DNA of 64,000 nt from Siphonodentalium dalli (lineage: Eukaryota; Mollusca; Scaphopoda; Gadilida; Siphonodentaliidae). Position 1 is the first letter of the stretch; each line of letters begins with the position of its first letter. A model generated the notes under the pieces. The model was not told the DNA's origin. It did not search any database and worked only from the letters and a program-made list of their open reading frames with translations. Of the stretch, positions 28,706 to 41,069 are shown one piece after another. The position numbers and the translations under genes were made by a program. Location of the stretch: contig CP136063.1 of assembly GCA_032622095.1 (NCBI GenBank), positions 84,113,980 through 84,177,979 of the forward strand. Direction: 5' to 3'.

Positions 28706-29964
28706 TAGGGTTTCCGCCAAGGGGAAATTAATGAGTCCGTATTGGGGAAACACATAACGCGACGGGACGACCATGGTTCGTACCGTCGGATGAAAATTTA
28801 GTTATTTGACACTGAAAAGTAGCCATTTCCTTGCACCTGAGAGTCCCACAAAGAAATCCAAAGCTACGTATATTACGCAAGTCGATCATTTTCCGTGGGT
28901 GCATTAATTCTGTTGATTGTATCCAGATAATTAATTATGTAATTACGCACGTAAGACTGCCGTCTGATTGAAGACTATATCAAGCTACAGGTTACAGTGT
29001 TTAAAACATTATAACTTACAATAAGATTCCGACAGGTATAATGAAACTAAACACTAAAAAGCATCTATGCATTGTCCAATATTACCTAGCTGGGAGAATT
29101 GAATTAAGTATTTCCTAGAATTTCAAGTAGCTTGCGTGAAAATGAAACTGATATATTCCATGTATTCTGTCAATCGTAAAACTATTTGTGCGCTGTGGCG
29201 ACATATATACTGCAGGGTTTGTCTGCAGGAGATATTTATAGCGGCGAAATACGAATGGTAGCGAAATCTTTCAAACTCGGAACGCGTAGCTTGTCAATCG
29301 TCTGTATTAGTCCAACGGGGTGGGGGTATGTTTTTTGTGTTTATCCTCCATGCATGTAATATGGGTCAAATGAATGGTGTTGTCGCTATGAATTCCCGCT
29401 ATAAAGACTGATTTGGGACAGGTTCCATATTATAATAGTACGATAGCACGGGATCTCGGAGGTAGATACCTCCTTTGGCAGGAGAACCGCCTGTTGGCGT
29501 ATGTTGATCCCCACTCTGCCTAACTCAGCAATTCGGCATTCTTTGATCAAATTATGTAATCGTACGATAGCACGGGATCTCCGAGCTGAGTAGTTTCAAC
29601 CACAGAAATCCCGTGCAAAATAATATCCGTACTCAGCAGTCCCGACATTCTTTGATGTTACCGCGACATTTATTAGGTTGTATACCCGGTATAACGTCGC
29701 TATTTCAATGCACACCAAACATTACGTTGTAGTTTTGGCGCTTTTATTTCAAAGGGTTACGCTGTACTGGTAACACAATGTGCTCAATTGACCCGCTTTT
29801 TCACCCACTGGCAGTATTCTGTTTAACCCCCCGAACTCCCGTTGAAGCCGGATTTTTTATGACATATTGCTACTGGCTTTTGGTACATGTATGAATCAAA
29901 TAGATCATCTGCGAGGGGAATGGATCCGTGGGACGAACCCGCAGCCGGCCTGGCGGAAACCCTG
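28706..29964. mobile_element. Possible hAT-like non-autonomous element
   Basis: TAGGGTTTCCGCCAAGGGG at the left is mirrored by CCTGGCGGAAACCCTGA at the right. CAGGGTTTCCGCC-type ends are hAT-like. The intervening 1.2 kb has no transposase. No matching target duplication was found, so the boundaries are tentative. Confidence 0.4.
29438..29590. repeat. Short direct duplication
   Basis: GTACGATAGCACGGGATCTC occurs at about 29439 and again near 29562. CAGCA(A/G)T(T/C)C(G)G(G)CATTCTTTGAT follows near 29528 and 29634, giving two diverged copies of a roughly 120-bp unit. Confidence 0.7.
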
Positions 29965-31670
29965 AATAAAATTAAATTAAATTACACTTAGAATGCTGCA
30001 TGTCAAGTTGGTTTTAGAAGCATAAACTGAAACAGTGTACAGAGTGATGAAGGGAATTTATAAATAACGGTGTCTGAACGTGATCTAAGATTAAAATTTG
30101 AAGAAAAACAAAATGTGAAAAATGAGAAGATTTACAAATTTCTATAAAATTTACATTTTGATTAAATTTTGATAGGATATGGTATAACCTCACGAGAACA
30201 CTGGTCTAGAATTAGTAAGTTCATAAAACCTCATACGATCACCTTTCTGGCAACTATTTCGTATATTTTTCATTTTTTACTTGAATTGTTATGGAACGAT
30301 TATATACATATATATTTCAACTGAACACATATGTCTACAAAGGCTTATGAGTGTGAATTATGTTATACAGAACGATATTGTCTTATTTGTGCCGCGCATG
30401 TCGGGACCGTGATCACAACTGACAATAGATACGGCATTACATACGCTCCATATTTGACAATAAGTTTAGGATGGCATCCAAATCGGCCAACAAAATCGAA
30501 GTTTCTCATTTTTTCCATCACACACGTGACTGAGTTCGTTATCTGGGGACAAGGGAATTGTTAATCATGAGTTCACTGGTAACCATAAACAGACCTTAGA
30601 ACCCTACTATTGTTTCAATTAATTTAAGCTAATGAGTAACTGGTTGTACTTAAGGACTATAGATACTCATTTATTGGGGGATTACTTGATACAACGGAAA
30701 GAATAAAACAATCATCACTAATATGTGCCTTTTTGATCAGTTTAGATAAGTAATATCAATTTATATAATGTTTCTGAAGAAAATTTAAATTGTATGCCCA
30801 AATTACCAGCCTCCCATTTCAAGTTGCATATCTCTGATGTGTTCAGGTGAAATATTTTATATTAAAGAAATTAGTTGTTATACAGAGGATTTTTTGTCAA
30901 TAAAGAAATGACTTTTGCAGTATATAATATTGTGTTGCCAAAAAGTTTTCAAGACATGCTACTACTTCCTGTTCTATAATATGAGTATATATATTCCTTA
31001 AATGTTCCCTCACTCTACTCATCCTATATGAGTCGTCAAAATGTGCACTAGTTCGGTTATTGTAGACATTCTCACATACATTGTTACATGGTTAGTCTGC
31101 GCTGAAACAAGATCATGTATCAGGTTCACATGAATCTTTGCAGCCAAAGCTCAGTTGTCACAGTCGATCGGGAGCAAGTATAATCTGTCTGGTTTGTAGG
31201 ACTCAATCAAAGAGCAACCAGTCATGGCTGTCATGACATGGTACAATAGGCTTGGTAGTTAGTATGATGTGCCAATCACTGATATAGTTCGCACGAAGAT
31301 GTTGGGGTGATTTCTTACGTATGCATAATTTGTCGAATAGACGACATTATGGCCCACCATAATATAGCCCACATGCAAACTCTTTGTAGAATATATAGTG
31401 TCATCGCCAGCATTAATAGATTACACAAATTGATGCAAATTTAAATTCGCATCACATTTTACCGCTTTTGACTATTAAGTCAAACGGATTCATTGTATAG
31501 GTATTTGTGAATGTCGTAGCCTGGATTAAAGCGTGAATTAGAGGCAATGTTTCACACACCTCATTGGACAATGCTGTCGGCTATGTCGTTCACGGAAATG
31601 ACACGTGACCTATTTTTGGATTCGGTATGAAGAATTATCCTAGCTCCTATTCATTGAGAAACATAACATT
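29965..31670. other. Intergenic sequence with no recognisable gene
   Basis: AT-rich. No repeat family of the window or coding similarity was recognised. The 77-codon plus-strand frame at 30331-30564 shows no motif I know. Confidence 0.4.
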
Positions 31671-32797
31671 CTAGTATTTCGACATGTATGTCAGTGGAAT
31701 AAAAATAATAACTAGCTTCCGATCAAGGAGTGCTGCATTGGCTGCATGATAAAGTATACGAGTATCCGCTTCATCGTGGTGACAAACTAGCACGAGATTG
31801 CAATACACTGAACTAAGTAACCTTATAGTTTGTACTATACAGAGTAACCTATAACCTATTATAGGTGGACCGGACAGTTTTTGGACCGGTCCAGGCATGT
31901 GTACCGGACCGGAATGGCCTGGACCGGACCGGGCCGCCTTGGCAGTGGACCGGACCACCCAATGTGGTCCGGTCCGGTCCTCATCACTAATTGTCGGGGA
32001 TCTATTTCGTAGCACGAAGGATATGTTTTGGAGTCCTCTGTCGTTTAAGATATAGCACACCTCAGAATACCGGAAGCCCTGTGAAGCACCAATCTCTCAC
32101 CTCTGCCGGAATCGTCGGTTATCAGTTGGGAGCAATGCATGCTATCATCATCGTCGCGCGACTTCATATCAGCTTCCAATTTAGATGCTTTCCTGAGGGC
32201 GTCCCGACTGTAATAGAACTGGAGCACACCAAGTCTGATAAGCCCGACCGATCGACAAAACAAATCGTGTCAGGAAGATGTTTTGTTTTTATTTATTTTT
32301 TTCAGTTTCCAAGATTTATATGAATCCATGGTCGTTTGTGGACCATCCAGACAACGAAGAATGAGAAGGAACTTGGAATATAGTTCAGCAAGCGTAATTA
32401 CATTGGGTTCACGTGTGCGAAGGATGCTGTCTTCAATTTCTTTAGTCAGAGTGGAAAAAGCTTGGTCGTGAGTCTCCGAAATATAGTGCGAATAACATGC
32501 GTGATGATATTTTGCATCACATGCAAATAAATCTATGTGTGCCATCATGCGACATTCTACAACACTGTCGAATCTGGCATTAGCAGCATTTATCGTCTTA
32601 AGCCACGTAGACTCCCCAGTCCCAGTGCATACCTCAGTCAGACGTTCCATGTTTTTATTAGGAAGTCTCTTTTCAGATGCCCCACATACAAAGCAATGCT
32701 TTCTTATGTCAAACTGTTTCGCCGAACTCCTATGTGTTGTGGCTTCATCCTTACTTATGTCATCCGCCTTGCGTTTCGAACCGGATGGTTGCTCCCC
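31671..32797 (-). pseudogene. Broken gene of the 'EADTRI' family (probably transposon-borne)
   Basis: The minus-strand part 32797-32300 is open and starts right after a good acceptor (TTTATTTCCATTGCAG|GGG). It encodes KHCFVCGASEKRL, STWLKTINAANAR and DLFACDAKYHHACYSHYI, a Cys/His arrangement (C-x2-C ... CxAKYHxxC) seen in a large, poorly characterised family repeated in cnidarian and mollusc genomes. Next come SYKSWKLKK and, after a frame change, SGLSDLVCSSSI, also family-like, then ALRKASKLEADMKS and LHRASGILR. After the GGACCGG insert, CHHDEADTRILYHAANAA matches the family's C-terminal motif (HEEADTRIxxHAA). The middle of the protein is missing and there are frameshifts, so it is not functional. 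That the family is mobile is my inference from its copy number. Confidence 0.65.
31865..31987. repeat. GGACCGG-rich palindromic insert
   Basis: About nine GGACCGG or CCGGTCC words lie in 120 bp, arranged so that GGACCGGACC on the left mirrors GGTCCGGTCC on the right. It interrupts the EADTRI-family pseudogene and is much more GC-rich than its surroundings. Probably a small MITE. Confidence 0.65.
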
Positions 32798-34269
32798 CTG
32801 CAATGGAAATAAAGATAGGCGATAGAAAGGTGTGATGGCACATCTGATTAGAAGTCAACATACCATACATTTAATATGATGATCGTATTTATTTATACCT
32901 TGCATCCATCACATGGCTTAAATACCCACAATGGACAGTTTATGGTTAATATACTTTGCCATAGTTGTGCATATATTCCCTCTTCCCGACAATATATAGA
33001 TTTACATAGTTTTGTGATTGGTCAACTGTCAATTGGGTAACCCTGTTTACATCCCAATAACGAAAAGAGTGTATCATGAGCAGGAAGATGCAAACTGTTG
33101 ACCTAATCTGAACTAATCACTAAACGCGGTCAGCCGAATAATTGGGCGTGTCTTTAAAGGTTAAGCCGAATTGCATCTGAAGCCAGTTATTTATATCGAT
33201 CACGTTATTCTAGATAAATGTTTGGAAATCTTATATTGGGTTGACTTAATGTGCTGCGTGGGCAATAGTATCAAATCATCCGCATATTTCGTTAAAATAA
33301 ATAAGAAACTCTCAGCTTTGTTGTGAGAATAAATCATCAGAAAGCTCTATAAATATACAAAAATAAATGTATCCGTATCCTTATCCACAATACCACACAC
33401 CCACTACATTCATTTCTTAAATATATGTGTAACACAAAGCTTGAAACGATGCATATACATGTACGTTTAATATATAGCATTAAGACTGGTTAATTTACAA
33501 AAAAACGATATCGCTATTTATTGTTAAATCGGCTTTCCGTATTTTTTTTCGACGGTCATCACCCCGTGCAGAACAAATTATTTTGCTTTTATTTCCGGAA
33601 TTCGTGTATAAGATCATAAAACACATAACGATTTAAATTTAGGTTCTGTGATATTCTTTATGCGCCTTACTAGCAGAAAAGGTCAATAGAAGCAAAATAG
33701 TTATATATTTGTTCACATACTTACATAGTTTGCGTAATCGGACTTTTAGCGAGAGTTTGATTATGTTATGGAAACAGAATAGGCAATTAGCGTGTACTAT
33801 GAACGTTTTTCGATTTTGTGAAAGGCGATAGCCTATCCCAAAATCTAAAAACATGAATAGTATATTCCCAATTATGTATAAAACATCAATGCAAGTCAGT
33901 TACATATTGCCATGAAGTATATATATATAACATTATTTTAATTGTAACCGTAAACGCCCAACTCGTTAAGTCATAATGTCAGTCGACTAAAACAGACCAG
34001 CTCATAATTTTTTCTACTATACATACCTCTCCGACATAGTCTTCAAATTCTTCTCAATTCTTCTATTATATTCAAAATGATATTAAAATTAAGTTTATTG
34101 TATATGGCGGTATAACTGGAAATCGCAGTGAGACCAGTTTCTGGTATATATACTATTTAATATCCCGTTATCTTTGTAGGGCCCTATATTTTCCTCCGAT
34201 TTATAGGGACACAACAATCGATCCGACAACAACAATGGCCTTGTTCTGTACTTGTAAGACTATTCGTGT
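32798..34269. other. Intergenic sequence with no recognisable gene
   Basis: No coding similarity or repeat was recognised. If the 32797 acceptor is genuine, the source gene would have an upstream exon here, but none can be identified. Confidence 0.4.
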
Positions 34270-35060
34270 ATCATGTGTGGCTTGCAACACCTCTTTCAGT
34301 TCTACAAGGTTGCTGCCAATGATATATTAGAAGTTTTCAATAAAATGTGTTGTTGTAATTCGCGGTTTTGGATCCCTGAATACATCTCTAACCACATAAG
34401 CAGTGTATGCATGACCCTTTTTCACCAGATTAGTCATTTGTGTTTAATTGGGATAGTTTAGAAAATATGTAACAGCATTTTCAAAAATAAGTATTTTCCA
34501 TGATTTTTCGCCGAAAAACGTCTGGGGAGATGTAGCTAAAATCGATTATCTCACAGTTGATTTACAATTTCTGTAACATTATTTTTGCGTATCATGAACA
34601 GATAACTACTCTATCATATGAAGTAATTTATTTGGCGCTATATTGATATTCGTCTAAATTATAGGGTTTGAAAAAACTAATTTTCGTGAAAAGGGGAATT
34701 TTTTTGGCAAAAGCTCGAAATGACAGTGAAATTCCAAATAATCAAAACTTTTGTTGTTCCAAGTAGTACTATAATATGATGCAGTTAATTTAATACCAAA
34801 ACCGTTAATATATAAGTGCGGATTTAGCCAAAGGGGTCGATTTACCGAATTTATGTGAAAAACCACTGGTTGGTACCATTCATCGTTGATTTTACCATAG
34901 CCACCACCAATTCCATGAATTATTACTGTCATTTCCGTGAACCATATATATTTCGCCTTCAAATAAACCTGGTTTAAACTTGTTCTACCTTGGGTTGGGG
35001 TATCTCGAAAACTAGAGGCCTTTTTCGATTTGGCCGCTGCACTACAAGTATGCACACTCA
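34270..35060 (+). repeat. Repeat family C, longest copy
   Basis: Related copies lie at 37384-37740 (inverted), 39200-39870 and 47410-47935. Shared words include TGTTGTTGTAATT...GGTTTTGGATCC, ACAGATAACTACTC...CATATGA, CTTGTTCTACC(T/G)TGGGT and TTTGGCCGCTGCACTA. The minus strand of this copy holds a 135-codon open frame (34654-35061) with HGIGGGYGKINDEWYQP. The homologous stretch in the 37-kb copy reads NGIGGVYCQIDDGRYPP. The similarity in the same frame hints that the repeat once coded for a protein, of unknown type. Confidence 0.6.
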
Positions 35061-35626
35061 TGAGGAAGGTTCATAGGGATCTCGCTAATGTACCACAATC
35101 TTGAATTACTCTCCATACTCCACGTTACTTTACATGGTGCTTGGTTTTAAATATGTTATTATTACCCCCCCCCCCCCCGTTTTTTTTTCTAAAGTTGAAC
35201 TTGATATATACTAAATGCATGCAGAAACCATTGACTGACATGTGACATGGGGTGCTGCATAATCGTATAGGTACTACTACTGGAAATTGTATGATATATG
35301 TACCATCAGCGGATCAACCCTTAATATGGATAGATACACATACACCGGATAGGGTTGTTATATATACTAGTGATATTAATTTATATGTATTGAAAATGTG
35401 ATAAACCGACCACCTAATATTCAAGTTAATTTAAACTATTGGTGTTAATTAATATTAATATATTATATAATTATTGTTGATGGTGCACCTAGCAATAATT
35501 ATCATGACCATAACATAAACCCCCAACTCATGACCGAATCGATATCAGCCAGCTGGTATTAAATCGTATTTAATCTAGGTCGCAACTGACCTATTGACCA
35601 ACAATGTGACAGTCAATACGCATTTA

Positions 35627-36045
35627 GGTTACACTGGTGTAAATGTTTTCCATAGGCCTCAGTGCTAACGTTTTAGTGTATACTGTTGGAAATATAAATG
35701 TTGGGTCCAAAATTTTCTTTAAATCTGAAAAAATGACATTTTGGGAAACTTTTTACACACAAAAAATCATGTCTGTCTAGCAGGGAATTCGCCTTTAAAT
35801 CTTGTATTTTCGAAACTAGTGTCAGAACCGCATAAAAAATACTTTCATATTTTATACCACACCAAAAAATTCAAACTTCACTACAAAGTGTTCATTCCTG
35901 TGACAATGGTTATTTTACCTATGGGAAATCATAGTGAAGAGGTGTGATGATTGTTCTATGCGAAAATCACACAAGGCTATTGACCAATCAGGGCCCAGTG
36001 TCCATTTTATTCTCTCCAATATATTCCCCCATCCGCTAGATGCGA
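35627..36045 (-). mobile_element. Second copy of the 439-bp MITE, inverted
   Basis: It begins GGTTACACTGGTGTAAAT and aligns in reverse with 27725-28163 throughout (CTGTCTAGCAGGGAATTCGC, GACCAATCAGGGCCCAGTG, ATCCGCTAGATGC). The distal end is lost beyond about 36045. Confidence 0.85.
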
Positions 36046-36301
36046 AGTCTTGACAGCGATACAGCCGAAATCATATCCAATGATAATTCCAGCTGCACTC
36101 ACTGAGTGAATAGAATCATTATGCCCAATTATATAAATAATATCCCGGACAATAGTTAATTAACAGACTGGCACATCGTTTCACATGTGTTTATAGACGA
36201 TTAACGTAATTAAATACACAATTACCGAGGTACTTCGAATCCAACTCATTCATGATCCATTTCGGAATTCGCGTAGAAAAACGTACCGTGAAATCTTCGT
36301 A

Positions 36302-36331
36302 CAAAAAAACAAACAAACAAACAAACAAAAT
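36302..36331. repeat. (CAAA)n microsatellite
   Basis: Five consecutive CAAA units within an A-rich tract. Confidence 0.9.
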
Positions 36332-36469
36332 TGTTTAGTGTAATCTTTATATCCCCACCGGAGACATGTATATAGTATGTGTATATATCTTCATATCCTT
36401 TTGTAAATATCATTCTGTATTTCTCAATATTCATTTGTAATCATGAGAATAAAGCATCAATCATACAAT

Positions 36470-37183
36470 TATACAACGTCCCGACCACTCATGAAATATT
36501 TCACGTCACAAGTTCAATCAACTCATTATTCTCTGTATTACCAGCATGCATCCAAATATCGCATCGAAATAATCGATGGCGATTTTACTCAGTAGTCACG
36601 CTCGACTAAATATGAAAAACGTTTAGTGCACATACCTTATAGTTGTGTATGTTACGCCATATTAAGTATGCCTCTTCTCACATTATCGACCACAATGACG
36701 GGTACGATCCGTGGTGTATTTGCTACGAATGATAATGCGCATACAGATACGCACAGTGCGTGTACTTATTGTGTACTTGTATCAAACTCCAGGCAGAGTT
36801 ATCTCCCATCGCTCCGATAACGTATAGGGCGTTGTATGTAGTTTGTACTGGTATGTGTTCTTTGTCGCAGCTTGGTTGCTGTTGGAGTGAAATGCAAACT
36901 GACAATAGAGAATTGTTTACTTATGAGTGCAGCAGACCATATGCGAATCATAGCCTATTGTAGAGGCAATGCCCGATAACTCTTTTTTTTATTTACTAAA
37001 TACTCATCGGCGAGTCCTTACCTTTGGAAATGTTCAGGTATGCCGTTTCACACCAACGAATAGCTGGGGCATACCCTTACATGTTTAATGTGTGTTTAGG
37101 TATCGGGTTATAAGTTACTGTCAGTGTCTCCAGTTGTGTGGTATATCGTGATATAAAGCGAGGTGGTATTGGTCACGGCGAGC
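36470..37183 (+). repeat. Duplicated block A, copy 2 (no MITE)
   Basis: Direct repeat of 27130-28212 at high identity, without the 439-bp MITE. The intact junction CCAGTTGTGTGGTATATCG at about 37128 is the empty site. It includes the same ACTAAATACTCATCGGCGAG stretch that resembles the TTAA-type MITE ends. Confidence 0.85.
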
Positions 37184-37383
37184 CTTGTATCTCGCTTTAC
37201 CATGTCTCCAATTTAAATCGACAAGAATTATACTCACCTATATCACCATTTCGAAATGATGCACTTTTCCCTGCGCCTCAAACCAAATAATGTGAACACG
37301 TCGGACAAAGTGCTCGGTGTGTTATATTTTGCTGTTTTAAAGTGTTCATTGAAACTCGTGTGCGCTTTTATGTTTCTAACAAT

Positions 37384-37740
37384 GCAGCGGCCAAATCGAA
37401 AAAAGAGCTAGATTATTCTAGATACCACTACCCACGGTAGAACAAGTTGAAACCAACTTTTTAAAAAGAAGAAATATATATTGTTCACGAAAATGATAGT
37501 GAAAATAACGGAATTGGTGGTGTCTATTGTCAAATCGACGATGGACGATACCCACCAGTTAGATTTTCCAGAAATTAACGATTTTTGGAAAAGCGAGTAC
37601 TGTGGCCAAGACCTAACGTATTTGCAAACATTGTCGGTGTTGAATTTACTACATTGTTCCAGAGTTCTAATTGATATGAATCAAGTGTCGGTTAATATGA
37701 TCTTCATATTTATCAATATGTTGGTGGATTGAGAGGGACA
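37384..37740 (-). repeat. Repeat family C, inverted copy
   Basis: GCAGCGGCCAAATCGAAAAA and CCCACGGTAGAACAAGTT are the reverse complement of the 34.98-35.04 kb end of family C. The similarity runs on through GGAATTGGTGGTG. A plus-strand frame at 37481-37732 is open but in a different register from the shared one. Confidence 0.6.
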
Positions 37741-37814
37741 CTAACAATAACAATGTAAGCAACAATGCACTGTTCTGTATATGTAAGTCTCCCTTGTGAA
37801 AATAAAACAATCTG

Positions 37815-39200
37815 GTATACCATGGTAAAGCACCATGGTATTCTATGGTATTCTTCTACCAGGGTGATTGGAATCAGGTAAATTACCTCGATATTAGGGT
37901 AAAGTTACCACGGTAGTCCCTATGTGCGCTTTCAGAAGCTTTAACATTTGAGATAACAAATTTGACGCTATATGAAAAACAAATGTAATTACATAAGCTG
38001 TTAAACTATTCTGGATTTAGCCTACTTAATTATAAGAATATTCTTTTTCCAGGTATGAAACCGGGTACAATTGTTATTCCACTGATTAACGAACAAACTA
38101 TGATTTTTATTCTCACATAAGAGACAGAAAACACATCAGATGAGAACTGTGCTATTGTGAAATCGAGTTATCGATCATATCCATGTACAATTATTCTGGT
38201 AAAAAGGTCATACCCTTGTACATTTCAAGTAAAGGCATGATGTAACCCATCTACAATAATAATACAGCAATACAGCAGGATTCACCAGAATATCATGTAG
38301 ATTCTACATGATATTCTGGTGAATCCTGCTGTATTACAATTACATTAAAAACATTAGCCAACACGGGAGCATATGTACCAGTAATATTGAGAATGGTTGG
38401 ACACCTTGCAGAGTTGTTTCCGTTTTGGATTTAAACAAACAAAAACCCAAACCACCAACATTCTTGACACTGGTTGATATACGTTTTGTGGGATCGGTAG
38501 TGTAAGCATGAACTGCTACAAGGACAATATACCAGATTTTAGTCTAGAAATAGGACTAAGATTCATCATTCCCCTTATATAACTTGCACATCATTGTATG
38601 GCATTACCCCATGCACCTAATTCGAAATAAAAGGATATGTGTTATTAGCTGCCACATAACATTAATACCAGAGAATGTAGAACTCAGTTATTAACAAAAT
38701 CGACTTCTGACTGGAACCAACCCATATAAAAAGGACCATTAACTGACGAATTTTGAAGTAAAGCGTCTTTTAAAGCGTCTTTTTTTCTCGAATATATCTA
38801 TATTGACTAAATAACGGATGTAATCATAAATTAAAATATATTACAAACATTTAAAGAGCGTTTTAAAGAGCGTTTACCCCGGAATAATTGAGTTACTATA
38901 GTATATTCTGATTTACGTGGGTTTTTTACCAGCATTTTACGAGAGTGAAGTGTGGTACATCGTGCCTTTACTTGCATGGAATTTACATGGCTATGATTTT
39001 TACATGGATGTATAAGGCTTTTACTAGAGTTTATCATTGTTAACTTGACTTTTTACCATGATTTACTTGGAACTTACAAGGGTATGTCCATTTTACATGG
39101 GTTATTACATGGCTTTTACCAGAGTATATCATTGTAAACCCGACTTTATTATAGTAGAACCTGGTAAACCAATTTTTTTTACCTGTGTGCTTTTTATAGG
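37815..39200. repeat. Region rich in ACCATGGTAAA-like motifs
   Basis: 37815-37925 and 38860-39190 hold many variants of (A)CCATGGTA, TTTTACATGG and GGTAAACC, in both orientations. The two clusters could be the ends of one old element of about 1.4 kb. The 55350-55620 segment has similar ACCCAGGTATTTAC motifs. Weakly supported as a unit. Confidence 0.35.
38269..38335. repeat. Perfect 67-bp palindrome
   Basis: Two 33-base arms (AATACAGCAGGATTCACC onwards) are exact reverse complements around a single T at 38302, with no loop. It could fold into a cruciform. The sequence is not related to the other inverted repeats in the window. Confidence 0.95.
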
Positions 39201-39870
39201 GGCTATATTATGTGTCGTGTAACAAACACTTCAGTTCCACATAGTCGCTATATACATGTATATATTAATATAAAACTTTACATGTTAAATACAATATGTT
39301 GTTGTAGTTGGGGGTTTGGAAGCATGAGGATATCTTTAACCACGCTCCCGGTGTCTACGGATCCGGTTTTAATCATTCGAATAATGATTTGGTCCAATTT
39401 GAATCACTTTAAAAAGTGTGTTATCATAAAAATGTATTTTTGTTTCGACCAAAACTTGTTCGGGGAAACCGCAGCTTAATTCCAATATCTCAGAAACTGT
39501 TCAAAATATGTGTTAATTTTCTTTCTACATGTGATGTTCGGATAACTACTGAGCCATATGAATTATATATTTTGTTATGTGTTGTTTATAACACATATTT
39601 TAGTACTACAAAATCGATGTTAATGCGTGCATAATTACCTGCTATCAATAAAATATGTTGTTGTAACTGACTGTCTGGAAGCCTGAAAATCTGTAATAAA
39701 TTAAACGGTACCTGGGCCTATCTTGCAGTACATAATTCATATAGGCCAGGCAAAAATGGACATATGTGGAGAGGGAATTTATGTGACCCATATGTTTGGT
39801 TAGAATTGATATCCCTCTAACTTATTCCGGATGTTGGATATACACAGATAGGCGGACTTTTCAAATTATG
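39200..39870 (+). repeat. Repeat family C, two further partial copies
   Basis: ATATGTTGTTGTAGTTGGGGG (about 39295) and AATATGTTGTTGTAACTGACTG (about 39652) start two tandem partial copies. The stretch 39760-39865 (GAGAGGGAATTTATGTGACCCATATG) is the reverse complement of 47420-47525. Confidence 0.6.
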
Positions 39871-40691
39871 ATATTGTTTCTGACACTACCCATGCTCTAA
39901 TTCTCAGTTTCTCTAATTCTCATTTTTTTTCTAAGTCACCACAGTAAAAATGAGTTGCTTTCGAAATAAATTAGCACACTTATTCCTAAAACGTGATTGT
40001 AATATGACTTCCGGGATATTCATCAGAATATTTATTGATTTGTTGGCATTGAACATGTTATTTACGTGACGTCACTTGGCTCTAACGACGTCGAAGCTGG
40101 AAATGTGCTGACGTTTCACGCAAACTTGATCGTTTCAATCATCATAAAAACACTATGTGATGATGTTATGGCAACTATGGTGAGTTCTCCGCATATATTT
40201 ATACAAAACTAAGTATAATGAGACAATACCTTACTCCGGCATACACAAAATTAACCCTCCCCTAAACTACATCTACAGTCGATTGATAAAGCGGGGTATT
40301 TTATTAATTTCAAGCTGTAGTATTCACAATGACGATAACTCTAAGTTCAACATAGGAATATAGCAACTGATTATTCAAGTGTTGGATATGTTAAAATCTA
40401 CTGTGCGACTGTAATGTGGCTCAATATCTAATAATTTTAGCCTGAAAATTAGAAATGTTCGGGAAAATTAAAATTTATCGGCAAAATTCATAGTTTTTCA
40501 TAACAAATAGAGTTTATGTCTATACAAATTGAAAGTAAGTTGGCTGGGATCGACGAGTTGGCGATAAAACCATCGTTAGCATACTCAATATCATGGAACC
40601 CCACTTTTTCGCGTAACATGCATGGCAATATGCGATTTATTTTTTCACAGTTTCCACAGGTCAGACCCCCCCCCCCCCATTCTCATTTTAC
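39871..40691. other. Intergenic sequence with no recognisable gene
   Basis: Nothing assignable. A C-run lies at about 40667-40678. Confidence 0.35.
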
Positions 40692-41069
40692 TTATTTATT
40701 ACATCCATCAGATACATCCATTTCACAATCTGCAGACTCATCATTAATGAAGAGCGTCTCATCTTCGCTCGAACTGGATACAAAAAAATAGTCGTCATCG
40801 CTATCTGAATCGTCATCGCTATCTGAATCGTCATCGCTATCTGAATCAGAAAATTCATCGCCATCGCTTGTTCCTGACCGCACATTCCCCTCAATCAAAA
40901 TTTCCGCAACATCTTCCGGGAAATGAGTTTTGGTCCACTCAATTTCATACCCTTCCGTCCATCCGTGATCTTGGGGATCTGGCGCTCCGATGATAGGCGT
41001 ACAAGATAGGCACCACACGCGAGCAACGAAGTTAGCTCGCTTCAACTGTAGCAGAACATGTCGTGACCA
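40692..41069 (-). pseudogene. C-terminal fragment resembling the EADTRI family, with acidic Ser/Asp repeats
   Basis: The minus strand is open for about 125 codons from SRHVLLQLKRANFVARVW. The block VARVW then APDPQDHGWTEGYEIEWTK resembles the segment that follows the EADTRI motif in that family (W-x(5,8)-P-x2-PxPxxxGW ... W). Instead of the usual Cys-rich tail it runs into GDEFSDSDSDDDSDSDDD, coded by 18-bp tandem repeats (GATAGCGATGACGATTCA), and ends DVSDGCNK before a stop. No ATG is present at the start, so it is an exon or a truncated copy. The family link is tentative; it could also be an exon of an unrelated acidic protein. Confidence 0.4.

Noticed and set aside
34654-35061. 135-codon minus-strand frame as a host gene
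   Set aside because: Its DNA belongs to repeat family C with several broken copies, so it is treated as element debris rather than a gene.
37481-37732. 83-codon plus-strand frame as a small gene
   Set aside because: It overlaps an inverted family C copy in a different register from the shared frame, with no splice or domain support.
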